A stretch of 49,943 bases of DNA from a bacterium (GCA_021829145.1 JAJZOE010000041.1:1-49943); one strand, 5' to 3'; positions 41,447 through 49,943 are shown, counted from the stretch's first letter. Made by a program: numbers and translations. The notes: generated by a model not told the origin, from the letters alone.

Positions 41447-41965
41447 ATGCTTCAACTTAGTGCGACCCTAATCAATAAGCCAGTTTTATCCCTAAGAGCC
41501 GGATCTCCGGTTGCCACTGCTAATTCTACTTTAATTAATCCAGATGTTTTAAAGATAGAAGGTTTTTATTGCAGCGACGGATATAACAATCATCAACTAA
41601 TACTTCTTTTTCAGGATATTAGGGAAATAATAGACAAGGGTTATATTGTCAATGACCACGACGTACTGGTAGAACCTGAAGAACTTGTCAGACTTAAAGA
41701 CATCATAAAAATAAACTACGACTTAATCGGTAAGCCGGTCTATACCACCTCCAAAGAAAAAGTGGGCAAAGTTAGCGATTATGCCGTAGAAGCTGAAACT
41801 ATGTTTATCCAGAAATTATATGTATCCCAGTCACTGCTAAAGAACTTTACCGGAGGGACGTTAAGTATCGACCGCTCGCAAATACACGAAGTAACAGATA
41901 AAAAAGTAATCATTAATGATCTGCTTAAAGGCAGTACGATTACCGCTCCGATGACTGTCAGCTAA
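41447..41965 (+). CDS. PRC-barrel domain protein
   Basis: A 172-residue soluble protein with two PRC-barrel-like units. The first (about residues 2-85) begins LSATLINKPVLSLRAGSPVA; the second (about 90-165) has LIGKPVYTTSKEKVGKVSDY, then IQKLYVSQSL. PRC barrels occur in RimM, photosynthetic reaction centres and many uncharacterised bacterial proteins, usually as small scaffolds or RNA/protein binders. No other domain is attached and the function cannot be deduced. It is divergent from tsaE and its stop overlaps that of recX by 8 nt. Confidence 0.78.
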   Translation: MLQLSATLINKPVLSLRAGSPVATANSTLINPDVLKIEGFYCSDGYNNHQLILLFQDIREIIDKGYIVNDHDVLVEPEELVRLKDIIKINYDLIGKPVYTTSKEKVGKVSDYAVEAETMFIQKLYVSQSLLKNFTGGTLSIDRSQIHEVTDKKVIINDLLKGSTITAPMTVS

Positions 41966-42569
41966 ATTTTGGCCGGCCTATCCTGTCGGCTATGTCTTCG
42001 TAGCTGAACCCTTTGCTTAATAAATAGCGGAAGAGTTTTGGTTGGTTTTTAGTATAGGCGCTTAGCTGGCTTTTTTTAGCAATTAACTGATCAAGAGCTT
42101 GTCCGTCGTCATAATTGGCCTTGCTGAGTTCTTCTTCAATCAGAGCAGTATCTATCCGTTTTTGTTTTAGCTTTAGTTCCAACTCCCGCCTCGATTTAGG
42201 ACGTCCAATAGAAGCATCATGCACATAAGCCTGAGCTACCTTTTTCTCGTCAATTAATCCCGACCGCTGGAGCCGACTGATTATATCGATGGTCATATCA
42301 GGTTCACAGCCACGGTTGTTTAGATAGCGCTCTGTCTCGGCTCTTGTTCTAAGTCGTCTGTCGACATAACGAAGCGCATCGGAATAATACGAGCGGTATT
42401 TAACCTTGACCAGCAACTGAGAGTAGCTATTGTTTTCAATTTCTTTGTTAATCACTAAGCCCAGTTCAAAAATGTCATCGGCGCTGACATAACCAACCGG
42501 CTTGTCGTCAACAGATATTCGGTATGAACCAGGCTTGCCAACCAGGGCACGAATATCTGTTATCCTCAT
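41958..42569 (-). CDS. recX: RecX family regulatory protein
   Basis: RecX caps and disassembles RecA filaments. The 203-residue protein is at the upper end of family length, with three tandem three-helix repeats: ALRYVDRRLRTRAETERYLN (about 65-84), LIDEKKVAQAYVHDASIGRP (about 106-125) and a C-terminal repeat ending FSYEDIADRIG. An N-terminal beta-rich extension of about 60 residues resembles that of Firmicutes RecX proteins. It begins 5 nt after the recA stop and is surely co-transcribed. Confidence 0.92.
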   Translation of the reverse strand: MRITDIRALVGKPGSYRISVDDKPVGYVSADDIFELGLVINKEIENNSYSQLLVKVKYRSYYSDALRYVDRRLRTRAETERYLNNRGCEPDMTIDIISRLQRSGLIDEKKVAQAYVHDASIGRPKSRRELELKLKQKRIDTALIEEELSKANYDDGQALDQLIAKKSQLSAYTKNQPKLFRYLLSKGFSYEDIADRIGRPKFS

Positions 42570-42574
42570 AGAAA

Positions 42575-43609
42575 TTACTCTTCTTGTTCTTTAGAAACGA
42601 TGGCTTTGGCAACCTCATCCATAACTTTAGGGTTGTCCTTGAGATATGTTTTCGCAGCTTCACGACCTTGGGCTATCTTCTCTCCTTTGTATGAATACCA
42701 AGCCCCAGCTTTTTCAACAATTCCTTTTTGGGCGGCAAGGTCAATTAGGTCTCCGGACTTACTTATTCCCTCGTTATACATAATGTCAAACTCAGCTTCC
42801 CTAAACGGCGGGGCAATCTTGTTTTTGACTACTTTGACGCGGGTACGGTTGCCAATAATGCTTTCGCCCTGCTTGATCTGACCGATACGACGGATATCCA
42901 TCCGAACACTGGAGTAAAATTTCAGAGCATTACCGCCTGTAGTAGTCTCCGGGTTGCCAAACATTACTCCTATTTTCATTCTTATCTGGTTAATAAATAT
43001 TACCGTCGCTTTAGACCGGGATATAACTCCGGTTAGCTTACGAAGAGCCTGGCTCATTAATCTGGCCTGAAGACCTGGTAAGCTATCTCCCATGTCGCCT
43101 TCTATTTCAGCCCTTGGCACTAAAGCTGCTACCGAGTCCACTACTATTACGTCTACCGCATTAGAGCGCACAAGAGTTTCGGTTATTTCTAACGCCTGTT
43201 CGCCATTATCCGGCTGGCTGAGCAGTAAATTAGCCACATCTACGCCTATCCTTTTGGCATAGTTAGGGTCCAGAGCATGCTCAGCGTCAATAAAGGCAGC
43301 CGTACCGCCACGTTTTTGTACCTCGGCTATGACGTGCAGGGTTAAAGTTGTCTTGCCTGAAGACTCGGGACCATAAATCTCTACTACTCTTCCCCTCGGA
43401 ATGCCGCCTCCCAAAGCCAAATCTAGAGACAGACAACCGGTAGGAGTAAATTCAACGTTGCCTGAAGTATGGTTTTCCCCAAGCTTCATGATGGCACCCT
43501 TGCCGAACTGTTTCTCTATCTGATCGAGTGCTACTCCTAGGGCTTTCGCTCTGCCCTCAGTTGCCGCTGAGTCGCTATCTGTCTTAGTAGCGATTTTAGT
43601 TTGAGCCAT
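42575..43609 (-). CDS. recA: Recombinase RecA
   Basis: The central homologous-recombination ATPase. The 344-residue protein contains Walker [10 protein letters not shown] (80-88), [10 protein letters not shown], Walker [19 protein letters not shown], loop 2 ([20 protein letters not shown]) and the C-terminal domain. The acidic C-terminal tail is very short. The leader of roughly 44 nt contains AAAGGA with a 10-nt spacer. No LexA-type box is obvious near the promoter. Together with recX it could serve repair and, given the pilus operon next door, processing of DNA taken up by natural transformation. Confidence 0.99.
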   Translation of the reverse strand: MAQTKIATKTDSDSAATEGRAKALGVALDQIEKQFGKGAIMKLGENHTSGNVEFTPTGCLSLDLALGGGIPRGRVVEIYGPESSGKTTLTLHVIAEVQKRGGTAAFIDAEHALDPNYAKRIGVDVANLLLSQPDNGEQALEITETLVRSNAVDVIVVDSVAALVPRAEIEGDMGDSLPGLQARLMSQALRKLTGVISRSKATVIFINQIRMKIGVMFGNPETTTGGNALKFYSSVRMDIRRIGQIKQGESIIGNRTRVKVVKNKIAPPFREAEFDIMYNEGISKSGDLIDLAAQKGIVEKAGAWYSYKGEKIAQGREAAKTYLKDNPKVMDEVAKAIVSKEQEE

Positions 43610-43659
43610 ATAAGATAAATCCTTTCCCCTGAACCCTCTTTAATCTAATCCTACATACT

Positions 43660-43687
43660 ACTATAGCTGTGCTTACCTGGAAGTAAA
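43660..43687 (-). promoter_or_regulatory. Promoter of recA-recX
   Basis: On the minus strand TTTACT (43687-43682) and TATAGT (43665-43660) with a 16-nt spacer. The start would lie near 43653, giving a leader long enough to include the SD sequence at 43620-43625. A SOS-type operator is not apparent. Confidence 0.45.
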
Positions 43688-43746
43688 AATACATCGGCTA
43701 TAAAAAACACAACTATTTAATATTTGATGATTTTTTAACTGACCAT

Positions 43747-43755
43747 TGCTATACT
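43747..43755 (+). promoter_or_regulatory. Extended -10 promoter of the pilus operon
   Basis: TG-C-TATACT (43747-43755) is an extended -10 element 41 nt before the pilB ATG. A second -10-like sequence TATAAC close to the ATG could give a leaderless message instead. Confidence 0.4.
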
Positions 43756-43796
43756 AAAGACTAAAGGTAAGTGGGCGAAAACATCCTATAACAAAA

Positions 43797-45614
43797 ATGC
43801 GCATAGCAGATAAAACAGTCGAGGAGTTTTTAGAGAAGAGCGGCAAAGTTAATGCCGAGCAACTAACAACGCTTCAAGATCAGGAAAAGTCGGAAAAGCG
43901 ACCACTGCAAGATCTGGTAATTTCCAACAACCTGATTAGTGAAAAAGAACTGACAAAGATGTATGCCGACTCGGTTGACGTTCCTTATGTTGAATTTAGC
44001 CCCAAAGATATAAAGCGCGAAGTCCTAATGGAGCTTCCTGAAAGAATAGCGCGGCAATATAACACGGTTGTTTTCGATGTAGATGAGGACGGAGTCAAAT
44101 ATATTGCCATGGCAGACCCTGACGATGTTCAGGCACTAAACTTCATGCAAAAGCAGCTCGGGCCTAAACTCAGAGTTTTTGTAGCTCCGGAAAGTCAAAT
44201 TAACGCTACTCTTGATTCTTACCGAGCAAATATAGCCGGCGAACTAACCAAAGTTATCTCTAGCGATGAACTGGCGGCCGAAGATGCCGATAATGAAGAG
44301 GTTGACGAAAGCGACCTGGCTGAAGACTCCCCCATAGCTCAAACAGTTAATTTAATAATCGAGTATGGCATTAAAGCTGGTGCTAGCGATATCCATATCG
44401 AACCGAGAGAAAAATTTGTTGTTGTTCGCTACCGAATTGACGGCATCTTAAGAGAGGCTAACAAACTACCCAAAAAAGTATTGGCTGCCCTAACCAGTCG
44501 TATCAAGATTCTGTCCAACTTGAAGATTGATGAACATAGAGCACCACAGGACGGTCGGTTTAAAATTGCAGTCGGCAGCCAGATGTATGCCCTTAGGGTC
44601 TCCACTCTACCTATTATCGATGGCGAGAAGGTAGTAATGAGAATCTTGAACGAATCCGTTAAGGCAGCAGCTTTTGATGAGTTGGGATTCTGGGGTAATG
44701 CTTTAAAAATATTGCAGCAAGCTATAGTGCAGCCTAACGGCATGGTTCTAGTAACCGGACCGACAGGATCAGGCAAATCAACCACTCTTTTCAGCGTGTT
44801 ATCAATGTTAAATACGCCTAATGTAAATATATCAACGATAGAAGACCCGGTTGAGTACCGCATAGTAGGAGTAAACCAAACTCAGGTTAATCCGATAGCC
44901 GGTATGACTTTTGCCAACGGATTAAGGTCGCTGTTAAGGCAAGACCCGAATATTATCATGGTTGGGGAGATACGTGACACGGAAACTGCAGATTTAGCGA
45001 TTCAAGCCGCCTTAACCGGCCACCTAGTCTTCTCAACACTGCATACCAGCGATGCAGCTACTAGCTTGCCCAGGCTATTAGATATGGGCGTAGAGCCATT
45101 CTTAATAGCCAGCACCGTCAGGGCAGTGATAGCACAGCGTCTGGTTCGCCGCCTCTGCCCAGACTGCAAAGAGGTATTCACGCCTGATACTGGTGTTTTA
45201 GAGAGAATAAAGAGTGCCTTTGATTTACATTCTGCCGAAGACTTTGCGCATATTAACCAGCTGGAATCCGATGCACTCAAGGATGGGGTAGGCCTAGAAG
45301 ATGGCGGCAAAGGCAAGGGTTCTGTAAATGAACTGTCCAGCACTGAAAAATCAATATTACGACTATGGAAAACTCATGAAGATGGCTGCAATAACTGTAA
45401 CCACACCGGATACAAGGGCCGTATAGGAATATACGAAGTTCTCGATAACGATCAAACTATCCAAAAGTCTATTGTTAACAACAGCTCAAGTGAAGACCTG
45501 GAAGCACTGGCCCTAAGTAAGGGCATGGTTTCCATGCACATTGATGGACTGATTAAATGTCTGAGGGGCGAGACTACTATAGAGGAAGTAATGCGCGTAA
45601 CAAGCGATCGCTAA
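43797..45614 (+). CDS. pilB: Type IV pilus assembly ATPase PilB/GspE
   Basis: The cytoplasmic hexameric motor that drives pilus extension. Of 605 residues, 1-150 form a MshEN/GSPII_E N-terminal domain (LLEKS-type helix, EKELTKMYADSVDVPYVEF). The ATPase domain has Walker A GPTGSGKSTT (about 320-329), the Asp box, Walker B VGEIRDTETA (about 390) and the His box TLHTSDAATSLPRL. A tetracysteine zinc site is split between CPDC (about 455) and CNNC (about 530), with an inserted loop of about 60 residues, longer than in most PilB. pilC follows 4 nt downstream. Confidence 0.95.
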   Translation: MRIADKTVEEFLEKSGKVNAEQLTTLQDQEKSEKRPLQDLVISNNLISEKELTKMYADSVDVPYVEFSPKDIKREVLMELPERIARQYNTVVFDVDEDGVKYIAMADPDDVQALNFMQKQLGPKLRVFVAPESQINATLDSYRANIAGELTKVISSDELAAEDADNEEVDESDLAEDSPIAQTVNLIIEYGIKAGASDIHIEPREKFVVVRYRIDGILREANKLPKKVLAALTSRIKILSNLKIDEHRAPQDGRFKIAVGSQMYALRVSTLPIIDGEKVVMRILNESVKAAAFDELGFWGNALKILQQAIVQPNGMVLVTGPTGSGKSTTLFSVLSMLNTPNVNISTIEDPVEYRIVGVNQTQVNPIAGMTFANGLRSLLRQDPNIIMVGEIRDTETADLAIQAALTGHLVFSTLHTSDAATSLPRLLDMGVEPFLIASTVRAVIAQRLVRRLCPDCKEVFTPDTGVLERIKSAFDLHSAEDFAHINQLESDALKDGVGLEDGGKGKGSVNELSSTEKSILRLWKTHEDGCNNCNHTGYKGRIGIYEVLDNDQTIQKSIVNNSSSEDLEALALSKGMVSMHIDGLIKCLRGETTIEEVMRVTSDR

Positions 45615-45618
45615 AGCT

Positions 45619-46884
45619 ATGCCTGATTTTGATTTCACTGCCCACTTAAAAAACGGCCAAATACAAAAAGGTACTATTTTTGCTCACGACAAAAGCGCTG
45701 CCATGGAAGCTCTTAAGTCGAAGGATCTTATTCCTATTCTGGTAACCGAAGTACAAAAAAGCCACGGCCTTAACATGGAAATTCCTCTTCCCGGATCTAA
45801 AAAAGTTAAATCAAAGGATCTGGTTATCTTCACCCGACAGTTCGCTACCATGGTTAATGCCGGTGTGCCGATATTAAGATCCCTTTCTCTTCTAAAAGAC
45901 CAGAGCGAATCTTTATCGCTCAAGAAGGCTTTAGAGGCTGTAGTTAAAGACGTTCAGGGAGGTCTTAACCTGAGCGACTCGTTAGCTAAACACCCGACCA
46001 TATTCTCGCCAATCTATATCAACATGGTCCATGCCGGAGAAGAAGGCGGTATTCTGGACAAAGTTTTAAATAACCTGGCTTTCCAGCAGGAGAAAGACTC
46101 AACAATTAAAAGCAAGATTAAGGGTGCCATGATTTATCCGGCAGTGATTTTTGTAATCACCATCGTAGCTTTCTTTGTACTAATGACGTTCATTGTGCCT
46201 AAAATTGGCAGCATACTAACCTCACTCAGTAATGGTAAGGCTAAGCTGCCGATATATACTCGAGCACTTCTAGCTATCAGTCACGATATGCAGCAACTGT
46301 GGTTTATTATCTTAGTTCTAGTGGTCATACCTGTACTTGTCATTACCTTCCGCAAAGTAATAAAAACACCTAGGGGTCGCTATCGCTGGCATGCCCTTCT
46401 GCTACGTATACCATCCGTTAGATCATTAATAACTAAAACTGCTGTGGCCAGGTTTTCTCGGATTTTTGCCTCGCTGATGGGTGCCGGCGTAGCAATAGTT
46501 GATGCCATTAACATTACAGCAGGTGCAATCGGCAATGCCGTAATTGAGAGAGAGTTAACTAACAGCGCGAAAGCGGTACAGGCCGGAAACCCTCTATCAT
46601 CTGAATTGGAGAAGAGCCCTTACTTCCCACCGATAGTAGTTCAGATGTTAGCCGTTGGTGAGGAGACTGGTAAAACAGATGAAGTAATTATTAAAGTGGC
46701 TGAGTTTTATGAGCAGGAAGTTGATATTGCTGTCGCGGCCATATCTTCAATCATTGAGCCCGTGACTATAATTCTGCTCGGAGGAATGGTTGGAATAATA
46801 GCTCTAAGCGTATTCGGCCCAATTACTCAATTGTCCACCAGTGTTTCCGGAATTCTAGCCATACCCAGATTATTGTTTATATAA
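45619..46884 (+). CDS. pilC: Type IV pilus inner membrane platform protein PilC/GspF
   Basis: The polytopic platform on which pilins are assembled, coupled to PilB. The 421-residue protein has an N-terminal domain, two T2SF domains (about 65-190 and 265-390) each with helices, and three hydrophobic segments near 172-196, 225-245 and 375-397. The motif VTRQFATMVNAGVPIL reads FTRQFATMVNAGVPILRSLS (about 71-90) and its repeat FSRIFASLMGAGVAIVDAI (about 279-297), showing the internal duplication. It follows pilB by 4 nt and precedes the major pilin by about 95 nt, where a T-rich stretch may allow differential expression. Confidence 0.95.
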   Translation: MPDFDFTAHLKNGQIQKGTIFAHDKSAAMEALKSKDLIPILVTEVQKSHGLNMEIPLPGSKKVKSKDLVIFTRQFATMVNAGVPILRSLSLLKDQSESLSLKKALEAVVKDVQGGLNLSDSLAKHPTIFSPIYINMVHAGEEGGILDKVLNNLAFQQEKDSTIKSKIKGAMIYPAVIFVITIVAFFVLMTFIVPKIGSILTSLSNGKAKLPIYTRALLAISHDMQQLWFIILVLVVIPVLVITFRKVIKTPRGRYRWHALLLRIPSVRSLITKTAVARFSRIFASLMGAGVAIVDAINITAGAIGNAVIERELTNSAKAVQAGNPLSSELEKSPYFPPIVVQMLAVGEETGKTDEVIIKVAEFYEQEVDIAVAAISSIIEPVTIILLGGMVGIIALSVFGPITQLSTSVSGILAIPRLLFI

Positions 46885-46978
46885 CAGAAGTGTTGACTTT
46901 TTTCTAAGCATAAGAAATAATGATCTCATCATGCAGAAACTGAAATAAAAACCAAAATTTAGAAAGGTGGGCAACAGC

Positions 46979-47425
46979 ATGTACAAAAAATTAAATTCGA
47001 AGGGTTTCACTCTTATCGAATTACTTATAGTAATTATCATCATCGGCATATTGGCGGCGATTGCTTTCGTTGCTTATAGCGGAGCGACAAATAAGGCACA
47101 CGAAGCGGCCGCTCAGTCAGAAATAGCTGAAATTAAGAATAAGATGGCTGAATACTATGCTGATAACAGTAGCTATCCAGCTACACAAGCAAGCCTTGAT
47201 AACTGGCTAGCTAGCAGTGCTGGAGGCAACAACCAAACAATGGCCTCAACATTCGTTCAAAACACCACTAATACAGCTTATGGATATAGTGTGACACCAT
47301 CGGGCTGTGGTGATACGGTTGCAGCCGGCGGTGCTATTACGGCAGGCACAACAGCTTGTACCGGTTTCACATTAACTGCGGGCTCAGCTGTAGCTCCAAC
47401 CGGGAATATAACAGTTACTAACTAG
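46979..47425 (+). CDS. pilA: Type IV major pilin-like protein
   Basis: A structural pilin of about 148 residues when started at ATG 46979, which has AAAGGTGG 8 nt upstream; the earlier GTG 46967 overlaps that SD sequence and is less likely. The leader ends SKG/FTLIELLIVIIIIGILAA, the canonical cleavage site for PilD with Glu at position 5. The mature helix is followed by a globular domain with two cysteines that could form the usual C-terminal disulfide (GCGDT and ACTGF). A terminator follows, making this the likely high-expression unit of the operon. Confidence 0.92.
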   Translation: MYKKLNSKGFTLIELLIVIIIIGILAAIAFVAYSGATNKAHEAAAQSEIAEIKNKMAEYYADNSSYPATQASLDNWLASSAGGNNQTMASTFVQNTTNTAYGYSVTPSGCGDTVAAGGAITAGTTACTGFTLTAGSAVAPTGNITVTN

Positions 47426-47446
47426 CTCGTATCCGTAACAAAAAAT

Positions 47447-47479
47447 AAAACCGCTTTTGCATCAAGCTTAAGCGGTTTT
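47447..47479 (+). terminator. Intrinsic terminator after the major pilin
   Basis: AAAACCGCTT (47447-47456) and AAGCGGTTTT (47470-47479) form a 10-bp stem with a 13-base loop that contains an AAGCTT. The T's of the right arm are followed by ATAATATTT. It may be a partial terminator that sets the ratio of major to minor pilins. Confidence 0.7.
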
Positions 47480-47493
47480 ATAATATTTATCAG

Positions 47494-47916
47494 ATGAAGA
47501 AAAGCAAATCAAAAAATAAACAGATTGTAAATGAATGTGGATTTACGCTAATCGAACTTCTGATCACAATCATAGTATTAGGCATAGTTATCACTACTTT
47601 TGCAGGCATGTACTATATTTCTCAAATTGCTCAAATTAAAACAGCTCATTATGATACTGCTGTCAGGGCTGCAAGAACTGAAATAGAAGAATTACGCAAT
47701 GAGGGTTATAGCTCACTAACCCCTGGAACCACTTTTTCTTTTACTTCAGCCCTACCTTCATCTTTGCCTTCTAACAAGACCGGCACAGTTGTAGTAAGCG
47801 AACCCTTTCAGGGTCTACGCAGAGTTGATGTAACAATTAACTACAGCGAATTCGGTAGTACTCAAACCGTTACTTTAAGCTCGGAGATAGGAATAATTGG
47901 TATATCCCAGTCATGA
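47494..47916 (+). CDS. Type IV minor prepilin, PilV-like
   Basis: A 140-residue prepilin. The leader is basic (KKSKSKNKQIVNECG) and cleaved before FTLIELLITIIVLGIVI, with Glu5 present. The mature domain is small, beta-rich (VVVSEPFQGLRRVDVTINYS) and contains the ARTEIEELRNEGYSSL helix end. It starts 15 nt past the terminator and overlaps the next prepilin gene by 4 nt (ATGA), indicating tight coupling. Its role is presumably to form the pilus tip-priming complex with the next two proteins. Confidence 0.85.
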   Translation: MKKSKSKNKQIVNECGFTLIELLITIIVLGIVITTFAGMYYISQIAQIKTAHYDTAVRAARTEIEELRNEGYSSLTPGTTFSFTSALPSSLPSNKTGTVVVSEPFQGLRRVDVTINYSEFGSTQTVTLSSEIGIIGISQS

Positions 47917-48584
47917 AAATACCAACCGAGCAACGTCAAGCGGGATTTACGTTAATTGAGCTTCTTATAGTGATGGTAATTATGAGCATTCTATCTTTAA
48001 CTTTAGCCAATTTTATATTTGGCTGGATGGCTACGGCCGGTCTTCAGCAAGCAAGAGCCAACTTACAATATGACGCACAGTACGCACTCAGTACCATCAA
48101 TACAGATATAATGCTGTCTGGAAGTGTCGATGGCACAAACCGCTGGCCCGATCCTAATGGACCTGGAGGGAATCCATATGGGTGGCAATCAAGCAGTACT
48201 GTACTTATACTTGCAAAAGTAGCCACAGACAGTAGTGGTAACCCTATTTTTATTGATACTTCAAATTATGTTACACAAAAAGATGATGAGATATATTACT
48301 TATCAGGCACAACTCTATATAGACGGACACTTGCTTCAAACAGCTCCAATGACGCAGCCGTCACTACCTGCCCATCTTCTGATGCTACTTCATCCTGTCC
48401 ACCAGATAAGACAATAGCAACAGGTGTTTCCGCATGGTCTGTAGCATACTATGATGCAAATAATAATAATGTTAGCCCTGAGTATGCTCGTTCGGTCCAA
48501 ACATCGATTACTCTAACCGGTAAATATGGATCAGAGCCAATAAGCGCCAGTTATACTACAAGAATGGTATTTCGAAATGACTAA
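47913..48584 (+). CDS. Type IV minor prepilin, PilW/PulJ-like
   Basis: A 223-residue prepilin with cleavage at QAG/FTLIELLIVMVIMSILS. The mature domain has a region of QARANLQYDAQYALSTINTD helix typical of PilW/GspJ, then a variable domain with two cysteines (TCPSSDATSSCPP) and a C-terminal beta part. It is larger than the neighbouring PilV-like pilin, in agreement with J/W-type minor pilins. It overlaps the preceding gene by 4 nt and the following gene by 8 nt. Confidence 0.85.
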   Translation: MKIPTEQRQAGFTLIELLIVMVIMSILSLTLANFIFGWMATAGLQQARANLQYDAQYALSTINTDIMLSGSVDGTNRWPDPNGPGGNPYGWQSSSTVLILAKVATDSSGNPIFIDTSNYVTQKDDEIYYLSGTTLYRRTLASNSSNDAAVTTCPSSDATSSCPPDKTIATGVSAWSVAYYDANNNNVSPEYARSVQTSITLTGKYGSEPISASYTTRMVFRND

Positions 48585-49943
48585 ACTAAAGAATGCTATA
48601 GCAATTAAAAACCTCAAAATCAGTAATGGTAATGGTTGGTTTTTAGTGTCTGCAATTGTAATGATTATGTTCCTAACAGCAATAGGCATAACCATTACTG
48701 CCTTAATAGCTTCACAATACCAACACGCCAAAAGAGAGGAATACACCCAAAACGCCCAACTAACAGCTGAAGCCGGCATAGAACAATCAGTCTACGAAGT
48801 TAACGCAAATAGTTCTTTCACTGGTTATTCTACCCCACAGGTATTCTTTAATAACTCTACCCAAGGTAAAGGAGTATTCACTACTACCATTTCCACGAAC
48901 TCAACAGGAAAGTTAAAAACCGTTATATCTATTGGTACAGTTTATCTACCTAATAACGACACGACACCGTATGTTACTCGTGGCGTTAAGGTGACGTTAG
49001 TGGGTACCTCAGGGAATTACTCTGTTTATACCGGGCCAGGTGGATTAATTATGTCTGGGAACTCCATCTTGACTAATTCCAACGTGTATGTTAGCGGGAA
49101 CATTGCGATGAGTGGTAATTCACAAATTGGCACATACAATCAACCGTCTACTGTAGAGGCGGGAAATTATGCCTGCCCAGTTCCGCCGAACTCAACTTAT
49201 CCTTCGCTTTGTACCAGTAGTAGCAATCCGGCTATAACCTTTAACTCATCAAATTCAATCATATATGGAACTGTATGTGCTAACAATCAAACTTCTACAG
49301 GTCCCAATAATAATATTCAAACAGGAAATGGGGGTCAGGGGCTTAATCCTGGATCACCTTATTGCCCATCACCTGTTCCTTACACTCCGCCAACAGTTTA
49401 TAATCGGATGGGTCAAATTAACGCAGTAACCCAAACTCAGGACGGTAGTAATGCCTGCAACGGATCTACGTGGAGCGCAAACACTGAATTCACAGGCAAT
49501 GTAACCCTTGGCGGTCAATGCAACATTACTATTGATGGCAATGTTTATATAACTGGTAATCTGTCAATCGGCGGGTCTTCAACTTTAACTGTAGCAAATA
49601 GTTTGGGCACGACTCAACCGGTCGTTTTAGTAGACGGAACGATCACCGTCAACGGTTCGGCTCAAATGATAGCTAATTCAGATGGTACGGGCATTGAATT
49701 TATCACTTTTAAAAGTGCGGATGGCTGCACAACATCAAACAGTGATTATTGTTCAAGCATAACCGGATCAGACTTATATAATTCACAGTCAGAACAAAAT
49801 ATCGTCGTTAATGGCCGGGTGAACCTTCCGGGAATGGTATTTGATGCTCAGTGGAGTGAGGTTGTTATATCTGGTTCAGGCAATATGGGCGCTGCTACCG
49901 GACAAACTGTCAATTTAGACGGGGGAGGATCAGTCCTTTTTGG
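48577..49943 (+). CDS. PilX-like minor pilin with beta-helix/polymer-forming-like C-terminus (partial)
   Basis: Begins at ATG 48577 and runs off the window, over 455 residues so far. The N-terminus has an amphipathic helix and a membrane segment (NGWFLVSAIVMIMFLTAIGI, about 25-44) with Trp replacing the usual Phe after the glycine, as in PilX-type proteins, then AEAGIEQSVYEVN. The rest is rich in Gly, Ser, Asn and Thr, with repeats like GGLIMSGNSILTNSNVYVSG and TIDGNVYITGNLSIGG that resemble a right-handed beta-helix or polymer-forming (bactofilin-like) fold. Several Cys-containing loops are inserted. This could be the adhesive tip pilin; that is inference. Confidence 0.8.
   Translation, partial: MTKLKNAIAIKNLKISNGNGWFLVSAIVMIMFLTAIGITITALIASQYQHAKREEYTQNAQLTAEAGIEQSVYEVNANSSFTGYSTPQVFFNNSTQGKGVFTTTISTNSTGKLKTVISIGTVYLPNNDTTPYVTRGVKVTLVGTSGNYSVYTGPGGLIMSGNSILTNSNVYVSGNIAMSGNSQIGTYNQPSTVEAGNYACPVPPNSTYPSLCTSSSNPAITFNSSNSIIYGTVCANNQTSTGPNNNIQTGNGGQGLNPGSPYCPSPVPYTPPTVYNRMGQINAVTQTQDGSNACNGSTWSANTEFTGNVTLGGQCNITIDGNVYITGNLSIGGSSTLTVANSLGTTQPVVLVDGTITVNGSAQMIANSDGTGIEFITFKSADGCTTSNSDYCSSITGSDLYNSQSEQNIVVNGRVNLPGMVFDAQWSEVVISGSGNMGAATGQTVNLDGGGSVLF

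Noticed and set aside
44429-44863. Minus-strand ORF of 144 codons within pilB
   Set aside because: Antisense shadow; the plus-strand frame encodes the conserved ATPase core.
1-49943. CRISPR array or complete prophage
   Set aside because: No regularly spaced direct repeats and no phage structural, terminase or cas genes were seen.

Overview
The window looks like a chromosomal segment of a small-genome bacterium of the Patescibacteria (CPR) radiation, most likely Candidatus Saccharibacteria (TM7). Supporting this are a very compact layout with tail-to-tail genes that touch or overlap, a type IV pilus cluster, two LytR-CpsA-Psr enzymes, an actinobacterial-type Rpf/LysM protein, a MurA carrying an N-terminal Cro/C1 helix-turn-helix, and shortened versions of universal proteins such as TsaB. 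The assignment is inference from gene content; no rRNA is present. Code 11 fits: several well-conserved genes end in TGA. I see no CRISPR array, complete prophage or insertion sequence.

Layout. 1-5350: partial polytopic membrane protein, pyrB, DedA, GlgB-type branching enzyme and a first LCP ligase. 5500-11570: tRNA-Arg(TCG), an MMPL exporter, PAP2 phosphatase and DoxX-like membrane protein as a minus-strand run, a methyltransferase-like protein and a membrane-anchored GAF-like protein. 11690-13415: tRNA-Arg(CCG) followed by a metal(loid) cassette (ArsR regulator, 56-residue Cys-rich protein, ArsP-type permease) with a 9-bp inverted repeat over the promoter and start codon. 13448-19589: possible papain-fold protein, GH5 glucanase, two Nudix proteins, Rpf and a second LCP ligase. 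19649-24333: P-type cation ATPase, NRAMP-like transporter, spermidine-synthase-like protein. 24420-30750: PIG-V-like mannosyltransferase, XRE regulator, murB, glyA, HTH-murA.

30794-37912 is the most unusual stretch. It holds five tRNA genes, a pair of DnaA-box-like sites, a candidate independent small RNA with four stem-loops, a hypothetical protein, a P1B ATPase and a CTP-dependent lipid-kinase-like protein. Between two co-oriented tRNA-Pro genes lie an acetyltransferase, a peptidoglycan-binding-like protein, a prepilin, a broken ORF and a serine-recombinase C-terminal remnant abutting tRNA-Pro(TGG), which suggests a decayed integrated element.

37959-43609 is housekeeping: ymdB-rny, tsaE-tsaB, a PRC-barrel protein, recX-recA. 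43797-49943 is a type IV pilus operon (pilB, pilC, major pilin, terminator, three minor pilins, the last cut by the window edge).

Themes. Cell envelope work dominates (MurA, MurB, LCP, PAP2, Rpf, PG-binding, pili), in keeping with an attached, possibly DNA-importing or host-associated cell. Many genes have a -10 box ending about 6-12 nt before the start codon, implying leaderless or nearly leaderless mRNAs, while recA, rny, glyA and the pilin have conventional leaders with a Shine-Dalgarno sequence. Six convergent gene pairs overlap or are separated by at most 3 nt, leaving no room for intrinsic terminators.
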